A DNA stretch of 64,000 nucleotides from Neocallimastix lanati (nom. inval.) (taxonomy: Eukaryota; Neocallimastigomycota; Neocallimastigomycetes; Neocallimastigales; Neocallimastigaceae): NCBI GenBank assembly GCA_016946835.1, contig JACVTC010000049.1, positions 719,501-783,500 on the forward strand, given 5' to 3'. Position 1 is the first letter of the stretch, and every line of letters starts with the position of its first letter. The notes beneath the pieces are model-generated. The model saw only the letters and a list, made by a program, of their open reading frames with translations, was not told the origin of the DNA and did no database searches. The position numbers and the translations under genes are program-made. Below, piece after piece: positions 36,014 to 48,300 of the stretch.

Positions 36014-36840
36014 ATGATTACCACAATGCAAGAAAGTATTGCTTTCATTGAGCATATCCTTTCGTTATTTAGTACTTGGATTACTATGTATTTCAATAAA
36101 ATTCATTAACCTATATTAATAAAATGTTAATAGAAATAATGGTATCTCGTTTCTTTTTAATCAAATGACGATATTTTTCTAACCTTCAAAATAATTCAGG
36201 TTATAATAACTCTTCCAATCTTGATAATCCAATCTATTATTCTATCATTAATATAAATTCATCCTTCATGTTTATTAATAATCAATCCGATGATCTCGAA
36301 TTAATAACAAATGATGCTAAAATTCTGGATGATGAAATTCTTAATAATGAAGCTCCATATTGAAATTCAAATAATATAAATAATGATCCTTCTAGCAGTA
36401 GTAGTGATAATAATATTGATAATAATAGTATACTATTAAAATTGATTATCAAAGATGATAATAAAAAATAAAAATAAAGATAAAAATAAAAATAATACGA
36501 AGAACTGATACCAAAATTGAAACTAAAACTGAAACTAAAATTGAATCTGAATTTGTTATCATAAATACCAAAATCCATTTCATTTTTATTGTCAACAACA
36601 ACTACTAATGATACACCTCATTTCCCAAGTATGATCCATGTCGATGAATCAATAAGTATTAATAAATACTAATAACTAATAATACTAATATTAATATAAT
36701 AAAAACTAACCCTTATACTACTTGTAATATTAATAATAATAACGAGGTTGTAATAAATGGTAATAATATTAACAATTCTAATAATACTGGTAATATTGTT
36801 ATAAATTCAAATGACGATGATGATGATAATGAAAGTAAAA
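36014..36840 (+). pseudogene. Inverted, internally deleted receptor remnant
   Basis: Positions 36014-36099 match the first ~29 codons of exon 1 of the receptor at 32115-29401, starting at the equivalent ATG (MIT-T-Q near start, then LSLFSTWITMYFN). All of helices 2 to 7 is missing. From about 36195 to 36840 the sequence instead resembles that gene's tail: INNQSDDLELI matches its SQSDDHELLI, and PKSISFLLSTTTTNDT matches TKTISFLLPTSINDT. Several stops interrupt it. It lies on the opposite strand to the other family members. Confidence 0.75.
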
Positions 36841-37784
36841 ATTGATAATAATGATTCAACTGAAAATGGAAACACCCAAACTTCTGAAAGTTTTAATTTT
36901 ATATTTAATTTTTTTTATTTTTTTATTTTTTTTATGTTTATATTTAAAAAAAATTTATAATACAAATTATGGTTTTGAAAGCTTTCATTCTTTTTATTTG
37001 ATTTATTTTTGGTTTTTATTTGTCATCATAATAAAAATCCAAAATAACAAAAATTTTATTATGATAGACAAGATAAACATTTGAAAATATATATTCATAT
37101 TTATATAAATAGATTTTTAAAATGAAGATTTTTTTTTCTATTTTGTTTTAGTGAGCTTAATTCCATGGATATTTATTCAATCTATTTTTTTTTTATAGAT
37201 TTTCATTTTATTTTACTAAAGTCACATTATAGGTGAAGCTTATGGATATCATTGTAATACTTAGGATTACTAATGATTATAAACTATAGACCAGAGGCAT
37301 AGGTTATTAAATATAAATAAAAACTAAAGAATCAGAGACTAAAATAAGATGATCAGAGACCTCCTCCCCTTCTTGGAAAAAAAAAAAAAAAAAAAAAAAA
37401 GAAAAATCAATAATAGAAATCCAAAAAAAAAATAGTGCCTGATACCCAAAAGAGAACCAAGAACCAAGAACCAAGAACCAAGAAAAAAAAAGTTTAACAT
37501 ATTTACTGAATTAAATTAATTATTTTTATTATTGGAAAGAAATTATTAGTATACAGAATGATGTTTTAATATTTTTTTTAAAAAACAAATAAAAAAAAAG
37601 TCTTATCAATTATAATAATTAAAAAAAAAAAAAAAATAAAATAAAATAAAAAAAAAAATTATAACATAGTATCATTAAATGTCAATTGGATTCAATTATA
37701 TAATAGTATTATTTTTAATTAATTAGATTAGAAGAGAAGTTTATTTTATTATTTTTATATAAATATCTCTTTGATTTTTCTTTT

Positions 37785-37821
<37 letters not shown>

Positions 37822-38127
37822 AAATTAAGAATTATAATTTTTAAAAATTTATAGTAAATAATAAATAATAAGTATTTTTGTAAATTATATAACTTAATAA
37901 TTAATAAAGAACCTATTTTTATAAAACCTATTTTTATAATTATTTTCTTATGTTTTTAAGATGTATTTATTGTTTATTATGAATTTTTATAATATACTTT
38001 TTTTTTTAATAAAATTTAGTTATTCTTATTCTTATTTTTATTCCTTTCTAATAATTAAATCGATAATTGATTATTTGATTATATTAATAATTATATTAAA
38101 ATTATACTTACAATTAAATTATTATAA
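36841..38127. other. Gene-free stretch
   Basis: T/A-rich sequence with no recognised gene. A slightly more complex part at 37160-37375 (for example AGACCTCCTCCCCTTCTTGG) precedes an A run. A heptamer array is listed separately. Confidence 0.5.
37450..37485 (+). repeat. AGAACCA heptamer array
   Basis: Four to five tandem copies of AGAACCA (AGAACCAAGAACCAAGAACC...) end in an A run. It is a simple satellite and non-coding. Confidence 0.88.
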
Positions 38128-38378
38128 TGTTAAGTAATTCTTATTATCTTTCAAGATAATAGAATTATTTATTAAAATAATCTTTAATGAAATTAAAAAA
38201 AATGCTATAAATAACATAGAACTAATCCATAATTTTAGTTCATAATAAAAAAAAAAAAAGTATAATAAAAATAAAAAATTAAAGAACTAATATTTAATTA
38301 TAAAATTAAATTTAATAATTTATATTTTTTTAGAATTTTAATATGTATTCGTAATAAGTATTTTATAATTAAAAATCA
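38128..38378 (+). repeat. 5' LTR of gypsy element
   Basis: It starts TGTTAAGTAATTCTTATTAT and ends near AAAAATCA. It aligns with 41356-41597 through shared GTAATTCT, TTCATAATAA, GGAACTAAT-type and TTAAATTTAATAATT blocks. End points are approximate. Confidence 0.7.
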
Positions 38379-38565
38379 GTAAAATAAAAAATAATAAATA
38401 ATAAAAAAAAAATAAATGTTTAAATAATCAATAATATATATAAGTAAATAATAAATAAACTAATAAAAATAAGGAATAAATAAATAATAGTAATATATAT
38501 ATATATAATAAAAAAGAATTATATATATATAATATGTTTTCTTTTATAGCTACAATTTATTTATT

Positions 38566-38711
38566 TTTTAGATGAATATGATAAGATTATTGATAAACCA
38601 ACTACATTGTTTGAAATTATTACTAATCTGATAATTGATTTATATAAAAAATTATTGCTTAAAAGAATTAAACCATTACTCAAGATTGAAATAAGCAATA
38701 GGAACTTATAA
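38566..38711 (+). pseudogene. Possible gypsy Gag fragment
   Basis: A frame open from about 38566 to a TAA at 38709-38711 reads DEYDKIIDKPTTLFEIITNL and then a Lys/Leu-rich stretch. Its composition is protein-like and its position, before the protease, fits Gag. No conserved motif identifies it. Confidence 0.45.
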
Positions 38712-38719
38712 AAAGAATT

Positions 38720-38757
<38 letters not shown>

Positions 38758-38892
38758 TAAAATGAATTTTATTTTTTTAAATATAAAAGTAATATTCTTT
38801 CAGCAAACTATATTCCCAAAATGTTATGCCGAACCTCTTACATCAACATTTATTATGACTATTGGTCATAAAAAAAAAATAAACATTCGATT

Positions 38893-38960
38893 TTTTTAAT
38901 TGATTCAGGATCAATTCTCAGCTTTAGATATAAGAAATTTCGATAAAGCCAAATAGAATA
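38893..38960 (+). pseudogene. Retropepsin active-site fragment
   Basis: The frame reads LIDSGSILSF, with D-S-G at 38902-38910, the active-site signature of retroviral-type aspartic proteases. A stop follows within about 40 bases. It stands between the Gag-like fragment and RT as in gypsy elements. Confidence 0.6.
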
Positions 38961-39569
38961 TTCCTTATTCTAATCTCTCATCTCCTAATGATAAAAGTAT
39001 AAACGTCCGTTAAGCTACTAAAAAAACTTAATTTTTCCTTGAACTCTGAATAACTAACCTTCAATTATACTTTTTGGAAAATAACTGTTTGTTTATCTCA
39101 TTGTCCTTTATGTTGGGGGAAATAAAATTTTTTGTTCAGAGCTACAGAGGTATCTGCTACTCTGTTTTCAGAAAGTAAATTGGAAATCAAGAATTCTTTT
39201 AATCCAATATTTATTGATGAAGAAGAATTTCTTGATGATGAATTGTTATTATGTTCTGTTCTTTTTTCTGAAGATTCTGAAAAAAAAAATAATACAAAAA
39301 AAATTATACACTGACCTTAGCAAAGTTTTTGAAGAAAAGAGAAAGAGAGAAGAAGATAAATAAACGACCTCCCCATCGATCGTACGATCTCACAATTGAC
39401 ATAATTCTTATGGGGAGAACAACAATAATTTGGTTCTATCTATTCCATAACAGTAAGAAAAATGAAAAAAAAATGAAAACTTTTAAAAGAATATATTAAA
39501 TATTACAGATAATCTTCAAAAAGGATTTATAAAGAATTTTAAGTCTCATGCCAGGAGATCTGGGGATTT

Positions 39570-39605
<36 letters not shown>

Positions 39606-39629
39606 ATGATAATGCTCCTGGGCTTATGT

Positions 39630-39943
39630 ATGGATCACCATTAGGAATAGCTTCCCTATTCCTCACCTACAAGATTTAATTAGAATTATTTAAGAGTGGT
39701 GTGTGCTGTGAGATATATACTTGTCTTGACCTTCGCTCCGCTTACAGTTTAGTCAGAGTTAAAGGAGGGTCATGAGTATCATACTGTATTTCGTACTCTT
39801 AGAGGTCAGTTTAAATCTTTTAGTAAAGACTTTTGGTTTATAAAATGTTCCTCCCGTTTTTCAGAGATTCATCTAAAAACGTTTTTTTTTTAGTCACTAC
39901 TGATAATTTTTTTTGCCAAGTTTATCTTGACGATATTATTATC

Positions 39944-39983
<40 letters not shown>

Positions 39984-40136
39984 ATGCACCATTAAGCAAG
40001 TTAGAATGATATTACATAAATTATTAATTAATAAACTTTTTGTTATGTTAAAGAAATGTGAATTCCATGTAAAGGAGACAACATTTTTAAGTTTCAAAGT
40101 TTCTTCTTTAGGGCATACGATGGATGAAAGAAGAGA

Positions 40137-40172
<36 letters not shown>

Positions 40173-40200
40173 CCATTAAGGAATGGACTACTCTTAGAAA
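39630..40200 (+). pseudogene. Gypsy reverse transcriptase remnant
   Basis: In shifting frames the segment shows LRSAYSLVRVK (expected D-L-R-S/G-A-Y motif), a downstream F-W-F-like part, then VYLDDIIIY at 39920-39946, which is the polymerase active site. A segment KKCEFHVKETTFL near 40050-40090 is the conserved stretch after the active site, followed by SLGHTMDE. The T run 39947-39979 and A run 40141-40171 are expansions inside the gene. Confidence 0.85.
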
Positions 40201-40214
40201 CATATATATATAAG

Positions 40215-41345
40215 AACTCCAGAGTTTTCTAGGACATCAAGGAATTGAATGAACCATAAAGAAGTTAAGAAGATTCTATTGGTGGCCAAGAATGAAGGAA
40301 GATATTACTAATTACGTACTTTCTTTTGAAGTCTATGGGGAAAAAAATAATGGAAGAAGACATAAACTATATGTGAAACTTATTACTCTGCCTATTCTCA
40401 ATCGACCATAGGAAATAATCAGGAGTTGGTTGATTATATTGTTTCGATGCTTCCCATCCCAAGATTGTACATGCATTATTGTGGTATCTGATCACCTTAC
40501 TAAAATGGTTCATTTTTTACTCCTGTTACTGATGTTCCCTTCTCAGAATTAATAGCCAAATTATTATCATTTAATGTTTTTTTTTTTTTTTTTTTAAAGT
40601 GTTTCATTGATTTCCAAGATTTATAGTCTCTGATCAAGGGTCGTAATTTTGTAATTTTCAACCGATTTTTTTTTGGAGGGGGTTTTCTTTGCCAAGTCCT
40701 TAATCAATTAAACTGAATCTTGCAAAAGTCCCACCATCAATAATCAAATTGTGTAAGTAGAAAAAGCGAATTCGGTGATAAAATAATTATCTAAGATTAC
40801 TAATGTTCAACTTCTCAAACAAAATGATGTTTTTTTTTTTTTTTATCTTCCCTTTAATTAAAATTACATAAAATAATATAATTCCATCAACAAAGGAAAA
40901 ACTCCATTTTTTTTTTTTTTTTTGAAAATTAAAGATTCAATCCAATTTTTAATATAGATGCTCCATCTCCATGATAATGCTTCAGCACTTACTAAAAAAA
41001 ATTGGACAGTCCATTTTGAATCACTTAAATTCCATTTACAAAAGGCAAAGGATCATTTCAAAAAATCCAGAAAAATATAAAAAAAAAAAAAAAAAGGTCA
41101 ATAGGTCTAAATTTTATGGTTAATGACCAAGTACGATTGAAGAGATACTTCTTTAAAGCAATGAACTTTCTTCATAAGCTAGCCTCGTAAATACTTTGAT
41201 CCATTCAAAAATCATCGTAGTTCGGAAAAAGATTGAATAACAAATTAGAGCTCCCAGGAAACCAACATCTTCACCTAATCTTCCATATATTTTAAATGGA
41301 ACTTATACATTGAGAGAAATAAAAGAATTGGAAAATTCATTATAA
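40215..41345 (+). pseudogene. Gypsy integrase remnant
   Basis: GHQGIE at 40232 followed by KKLRRFYWWPRMKEDITNYV is the gypsy integrase zinc-binding region, although the two Cys positions now read Phe and Tyr (FEVYG). The core retains VVSDHLTKMVHF near 40470-40510 and IVSDQGS near 40620, with the first two catalytic Asp. VNDQVRLKRYFFKAMNFLHKL near 41115-41180 is the C-terminal DNA-binding part. Frameshifts and stops are frequent. Confidence 0.85.
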
Positions 41346-41355
41346 AAGCGAGCAA

Positions 41356-41597
41356 TGTAAGTAATTCTAATTATCTTTAAATATAATACGAATGACTTAA
41401 TAAGATAATCCTTAATAAATTAATAATTATTATAAGTAAATTAAAACTAATTCAAAATATTAATTCATAATAAAAATAAAAATTAAGGAACTAATAGTTA
41501 ATTAGATAGTTAAAATTAAATTTAATAATTAAAACATTTATTTTTTAAAAGTTTAATATACATTAATAGTAAGTATATAATTTATAATTAAAATTCA
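41356..41597 (+). repeat. 3' LTR of gypsy element
   Basis: It starts TGTAAGTAATTCTAATTATC and ends near AAATTCA, matching 38128-38378 with many substitutions. It is preceded by the purine-rich TAAAAGCGAGCAA. Confidence 0.7.
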
Positions 41598-42239
41598 ATG
41601 AATAAACAATATGACCTTAAATTCATAATTAGCCTAATTTATTAATGTTAGAATAGGTGAAATATATGAAAAATAAGCTTCAAATGTATTAAAGCATATT
41701 GTAATATAATTAAACTATAAGACACAAAGCAATAGCATAAAAAGTATTTAATTTTGAATAATTAAGTTCTTGTAGCTCTTTTTCATAAAATATATTAATG
41801 AAGTTAACCCAAATTACACAAATATAAACCTTTTATATTCTTGACTCTTAGCTGATAAAAATTCTTATCTGACTCTTAAAAAAGATTCATTACAAAAAAA
41901 AAAAAAAATACATAAGCCAAACACAATATTATACCAAAGAAAAATGAATTAGAAACTTAAATTATGATAAAAGTTGCTCATTACCCTAATTTAAGGTAGA
42001 CTGATAAAATTGATCGAAATGATCAAGATCACAATATTTAAGAAACACCGAAAACTTAAAAAAATAATTAATAGAAGAGAATTACCACAAATAAAAAAAA
42101 ATTATGAAAATATAACAATAAAAATTCAGTAGTAGAAAAAAAAAACACACCTATACATATATCAGAACAACAATAATCTTATCTGACTCTTAATAAAACT
42201 TTAGGCCCTTCATAATGGACTATAACTATACACAAAGGA
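41598..42239. other. Gene-free stretch
   Basis: No gene recognised. The only notable motif is TGATCGAAATGATCA near 42010, similar to the half-sites at 13869-14024. The tail-encoding exon expected for the neighbouring receptor pseudogene was not found here. Confidence 0.5.
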
Positions 42240-42550
42240 ATCTACTCTATATTAAAGAGGGAAAGTAAAGCCAAGTCAAAAGAAATATAAATAAAATTTT
42301 TATCCATTTTGAAAAAGATATTTTGGTTTAATATGTTGTTTGCTTCTTAATAAATAACAAGGAATACTAATCTTATTGATAATATAAACTAGTATAATAA
42401 ATAAAATAACATAATATTATAATATGAATAGTATAAAATTGAAAAAATATAATTTTTTAAAATTATAAATACTTAATAACATTTAATAATTTATTATTAT
42501 TATTATTATTAATATTAATATTAATATTAATATTATTATTATTATTATTA

Positions 42551-42594
<44 letters not shown>

Positions 42595-43468
42595 GTTATT
42601 GTTATTGTTATTTTACCTGTACAATAAATATATAGTAAAATAAATAGTAAATTATTTATGGGACTGGTTAAAACATATTAATAAAGTTTATAATGATAAG
42701 CCAAAGAATAGTTGTGTCTATTCTCTAATTGAGCTGGGGTATATATGGAACAAACAGAGGTTCATAGAGAGTAGTTAAACAAATACGCCAAGATAACCTA
42801 CAACGAAAACGATGAAAAGATACATCCATGGACATATTTTTTCATGATATTTGAAAATGGTATAGGATATTTAATAGCAGGATAAAAATAAAGATAATTC
42901 TATATTTGTTTAGTTTTTTTTTTTTTTTAATATTACTTTAAATAATAAAATGAATAACAATAGCAGTAGTTAATCATAATAGTTAATTTTTTAATAAAAT
43001 ACATAATATTATAACTAAAAAAAAAAAAAATTTTTTTATTCATTATGTTTATATAATAATTATTAAAATAATTTTATATTTTATTATCACAATTTATTAT
43101 TTATATATTATTATTCAAAATTTTATTAATAAAATTGTTTTCTTTTATTATTTTATTTCATTTTGTAGTTTCAATTAGAAATATTTATTTTTTTTTATAA
43201 ATACTTACATACAAGATAAAGAAATGTCACAATTATGAGAAAAATAATTAAAAAAAGACATGAACATTACAAAACCAGGTAGGAGCATCTTCCAGTTCAA
43301 AATTGTAGACATAGATAAGAAAAATTTTTTAATGAAGGGTTGTAGCATATCCATGAAAGCCAATCCTTGAATTTTAGTATTACTGTTGAAAAACATAATA
43401 ATCTAATTACAAAATAATGAAAGAATATGTTCAATGAGAGCCATAGTTTCATGGGTTGTAGTAATCAT
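42240..43468 (-). pseudogene. Receptor pseudogene, third family copy
   Basis: This copy matches the gene at 29401-32115. Exon 1 spans 43468-43209 and keeps the ATG and a GTAAGT donor. Codon 22, Trp in the functional paralogue, is TAG, and a pair of frameshifts scrambles the region between helix 2 and helix 3. Exon 2 (about 42617-42909) and exon 3 (about 42259-42385) are recognisable but carry indels, and the tail exon is absent. The introns keep their positions and microsatellites. It is closer to the 601-aa gene than to the 476-aa gene. Confidence 0.85.
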
Positions 43469-44020
43469 TTTAAATTATAAATGCATATATATATATATAT
43501 ATATTTATTCTTAGAAATTTAAATTCAATATTATTTTATTCTTTATCAAATAGTATTCTCTTATTACAACATTAAAAATATATATTATATATATATATAT
43601 AAATATTTTTTTTTATAATATTATTTTTTATTATTTTAATTCTTTTTTTTTTTTTTTTTTTTTTACTTTTATTTTATTTTAATTACTGATTTTACTTTAT
43701 TTTATAAATTCTAATTACTAAAATTATATTTATTAATTCTAATTACATAATTTATGTTGTTTTAGTATTTATTTATTTATTTATTACTATAATTATTATT
43801 ATTATTATTATTATTTTTTATAAAACTGTTATTTTATCATATATTTTTTTATTTTCATTTTTTTTCAATAAATAATATATCTGTTATTTAATTTATGTTT
43901 TTTTTTTTTTTTATAATAAGTTATTAAATCAATTATATTATTCTATTCATCTTTTTTTTTTTTTTTAGTTTATATTATTAAAAGAATATTTGAAAAGAAG
44001 TGATGAATATCATATATGAC
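42250..44020 (-). repeat. Segmental duplication of 30840-32660
   Basis: Similarity to 30840-32660 is continuous through exons, introns and about 550 bp of upstream DNA, including shared ATTACTGATTTTACTTTATTTTATAAATTC. It ends near the AGTTTAT(A/G)GTATTA(A)A block. The duplication therefore carried the promoter but stopped within exon 3 at its lower end. Confidence 0.8.
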
Positions 44021-44093
44021 TTTTTTTTTTGAATTAATTTTAAAAGTTAAAAAAATATAAATATAAAAATAAAAAATACCATGTAAACTTCAG

Positions 44094-44466
44094 AGTTGAT
44101 TGATGAATTTGAATTTACAAGAATTTCTGCTCGAACTAACATTTATTCTTTGGTGTCAGTACTAGCTATTAATAAAAATTATCCATTCATTTTCACTTGT
44201 TCTTCATATAGAAAATTAACATGTTTAGCAGTTATTCGACAAGCTAATTGGAAAATATTAAATATTAAATTACCAAGTTTATTAGATCATCATGAAGTTA
44301 TATTATTTAACTTATTTCAAATACATAGTAAAGAATAATGAAGAAGAAAAAAATAAATATTTATATAACTAATAATAACAATTCAACAACTACTACAGAC
44401 AATAATTCAATTAGTAACAATAACAGCAGCAATAATAGTATCTATGGTAGTTTAAGTGGTGGGTAA
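44094..44466 (+). pseudogene. Unidentified coding remnant or exon
   Basis: From 44094, just after a CTTCAG acceptor-like sequence, a frame without ATG is open to a TAA at 44336-44338. Its composition is clearly protein-like (EFEFTRISARTNIYSLVS, then FIFTCSSYRKLTCLAVIRQ and PSLLDHHEVILFN). In another frame, 44341-44466 reads a Thr/Asn/Ser-rich stretch ending YGSLSGG and a TAA, as if a frameshift separates it from the first part. I do not recognise the family. It may be a decayed gene or the last exon of an unseen one. It sits right beside the duplication end. Confidence 0.5.
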
Positions 44467-47400
44467 TTAATGAAAAAAAATATTTCATTGTATTTGGAAT
44501 AACTTTTTTCCAAGTAAATGCTAATTTATATATTATATTTAAATGAATTTATCATATTGAATAAATATAATACAAAATTAATTATATTTTTGTATGAAAT
44601 AATTTATTATATAAAGACATTACATACTGCTAATAAATAAATAAAAGAAAATTGTTCTTTTAGTATATATGATAAAAAAAAATTTTTAAAGTTAATATTA
44701 TTAATAAAAAAATTATTAAAGTTAATACATTAATATAAAAAAATTATTAAAGTTAAATATATTAAATTATTATTTTACAATATATAAAATAAAGTTTCTA
44801 TTCTAATTAATATATTATACAATGTATATTAATATATTATTCAAATAAGATATTATTTTAAAAATTATTATTAATAAAAGATATAAATTTGAAATAATAA
44901 TTATTATTGAATATATAAATATGTTATTATATTTGTTTAATATCATACGCCATAATTTGTTATTAATTATTTTATGCTATACATTTATTTAATTATTTAT
45001 ATAAATAAAAAATGTTATATATATTTATTATTACTATAAATTATAAATATTATTAATTATATATTATATTAAACTTATTTCCAACAACAGAAAAAACAAC
45101 AAAAATTATTATTAAAATTTTATATTTCATTTTATTTTTACTTGTTTATTTTTTGTATTTCAATTTTTATTCATTATGTTATAAAAGACCATTAATTAAT
45201 TAATATAAATTTATTTGTAGAATATACAAAGATTTAAAGTTCAGATACTATTACATATTTTTATATCTAATTGAGGCTTATTTTAGATACATATTAATTT
45301 ATATTTAATTTGTACATACAATATATTTAATATAATTTAATATTTTACTTAAAGGTAGAATATAGCTTTATAATTTAATACATAATCATATTAATAAATA
45401 ATTAAATATAATTAATATATATTATATTATATTCCTATATATTTAAATCATAATTTTATTATTTATTATTTATATATTAATTTTTTTCAATTATTAGTAC
45501 TTTTTTAACTTTTTTTTTTTTTTTTTTTTATTATTATTATTATTTTAATTTTTTTAATTTTTTTTTATTTATTTATTATTATTATTTTTTATATTAAAAA
45601 AAAAAAAAAAAAAAAAAAGGAGATTCATTTTTATGTTTTCACATGAATAATGTCATGGATAAAATTTTTAGGAAAAATTAAAGTTGATTATTGAACTAAA
45701 CATAAAAAAAAAAAAAAAAAAAAAAAAGTTATTAGCTACCAAATTTAACAAAATAAAAATTTAATGGTAGCCAATAATTTATTTTTCATATTTTATAATA
45801 ACAAAAAAAAAAAAAAAAAAAATAACAAAATTAACAAAAAAATCAAAAAAATCAAAATCGTTAAATAGCAGTTAAAATCATTAAAATAATTTTTTTTTTT
45901 ATTGATTTATTACTATACGAATTTTTTTTTTACATTTTTTCTCTCATATTATTATAATTTTTTCTTTTTTTTATTAATATTACTTTTTTTATTTATATAT
46001 GTAATTTATTTTTTTTATTTTTTTTTAAATATCATTATTTTAAAAGTATTTTTTGCTTTATTTTTTTTCAAGATTATTAGTGTTGTTAATATTTCTTATA
46101 AAAAATATTAACAATATGAATAATACCTTATTTTTTTTTTATCAATGATGATATATCTCAAATTATTCGTTATTAAAAAAATTAAATATTAAAAAAATTG
46201 TTTGTATTAAAAATAATTGTTTCTGATTAATCCTAATTAGAGTTACTATAAATTATTGTGTAGAAATAAATATAACCGGTATATTGTATTAAACTAAAAT
46301 ACCATTTATATTAATTATAAAAATTAATTTTATATTCCAAATCCATAAAAAAAGAATAACAAAATTGACTATTAATGCATCTAAGAAATAAAAATGACAT
46401 TACTTTTTACAAATATAAATTAATCTGACTAATAAAAAGTGTAAAAAATTAATAATCTCTAATGTTTTTTTGTTTTTACATGCAATAATTTTTATTTATT
46501 ATAATGTCATTATTATTTTAAGTTTTATGAAGGGGTTTTTTTTTAATAATGTTTTGGTATAAGCCAATTCAATATCTATTACAAAAATAAAAACAGTAAT
46601 TACCAAATGATGGAATAATTTATAATAAAAAAAAAAAAGATATGAACTTTTTTTTTTTTTTTTGATATATAAATAATAATAATTAATATATTATAATCTA
46701 GAAAGTCAGATTAATATCTAATATAAATATATTAATCATTATTACTAATGATAAATTTAAAAATTATAACATAGAGTAAAACAAAAATTCATAATATAAG
46801 TCATATTATTATATTATTTACTATACGTTTTATTCAAAGCCAACCAACGTTATTAATGATAAATAATTATTAAAATGACTAATTAATAATAAACAAATAA
46901 ATAGTCATAATGAAAAGAATAGTATATAATAAATATTAATAACAATATAAAATAATATTAATAATAATAATAAAACAAGTCATAATAATACTATCTCTTA
47001 TTTTTTAATTTTTTTTTTTTTTTAATTTTTTAATCATTTTTATTAATTATTACAATTAATTTTCACTTTTATTAATATTCCAATAATATTATTTGAAATA
47101 AAGAAAAAATTAAAATTATATAAAAAAAAAAAAAAAGAACAAAATTAGTATTTTCATTTTATTGTCTTTTTTTTTTTAACATATAATATTAAAATAATAT
47201 TAAATAATATTAATATAATATTTATATAAATCTATATATTATGCTTATTACTTCTTTAATTATATTTTAATTATTCTATTAAGTCATTTTATTATGTTAT
47301 TTATTATTATTATTATTATTATTATTTATATATATATATTTTAAAAGAAAAAAAGATTCATTCTTTTAAAATGATAATAATATTAATAAATAACTTAATA

Positions 47401-48300
47401 AATAAAAGAAAAAAGGAAAAATAAAAAAAAAAAAAAATTAAAATTGATAGGCTATTATTAAAGTTTAATTTACCAAATAATTAAAAATGGTAGCCAATTA
47501 ATTTTTTGCTGATTCACATTTTAATAAATTAAAAATATATTTAAAAATTTTAATTTTTTATTGATTTACCAAACAATAATATAATATATAATATATAATA
47601 TAATATATTATTAATTAAAAACTTTATTAATAAATAAATAAATAATTAAATAGAATATTTTATAATAATAAATTAATTAACTTTTATTTTAAATCGAGTT
47701 TCTTCAATTCTTTTTTTTTTTTTTTTTATTATTATTATTTTTTATTTTTTTTATTTTTTTTTATTTCCTCTTTATTTTTAGAATAATCCTTTCCTTTATC
47801 ATACTATTTTCATAATATATGTTAATTCTCCTCTTTTTTTTTTTAATTCTTTTTACTCACATAATCTCTTTTTAAACATTATTATTCTTTTTACAATCAT
47901 ATTATTCCTCTTTTTTTTTTTTTTTTTAACATAATTTCATTTTCTCACACACATACAATTTCATTTTTCTTAATATATTATTCCTTTTTCAATTACAATT
48001 TTTTTTAAAATTACTTTTTTTTTTATAATATTTCACTAAATATTTATTTTATTTCATAATGTTTATTTTATTTTATTAATATTTTTAAAATTGATAGTAC
48101 TTTTAGTAATAATTGAGCTTAAAATATAAAAAGAATGTTTTATATAAATAAATAATATTTATAATATTTCATGCTTTTTAAATAACTAATATTTCAAAAA
48201 TTGATTATATCCAAATATAAAATGTAATTAAATTTTTATTTTTCAAACCTACTTAATAAATTTTCAAAAAAAAATTTTTTTTTTATCTTGTTTTTCTTTT
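44467..48300. other. Gene-free AT-rich region
   Basis: No gene recognised over 3.8 kb. Small features: a 13-bp near-perfect hairpin around GCTACCA/TGGTAGC at 45729-45777, a 12-bp perfect inverted repeat ATTAATCTGACT/AGTCAGATTAAT at 46419-46430 and 46704-46715, and AGCCAAT motifs near 45770, 46562 and 47492. The last ~150 bp are the 3' flank of the LITAF gene. Confidence 0.5.

Larger units (their letters stand above)
38128..41600 (+). mobile_element. Decayed Ty3/gypsy retrotransposon
   Basis: Two related ~250-bp LTRs (38128-38378, 41356-41597) bracket, in order, a possible Gag fragment, a retropepsin D-S-G motif, a reverse transcriptase with Y-L-D-D, and an integrase with zinc-binding and catalytic segments. 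RT before integrase marks the gypsy order. Every domain is broken by frameshifts, stops and expanded A/T runs, for example inside RT at 39947-39979 and near 40141. LTR divergence of well over ten percent indicates an old insertion. No clear target duplication remains. Confidence 0.85.

Noticed and set aside
46419-46715. Possible 297-bp MITE with 12-bp terminal repeats
   Set aside because: Only the 12-bp arms match; there is no target duplication and no second copy was seen, so chance is likely in this long A/T stretch.
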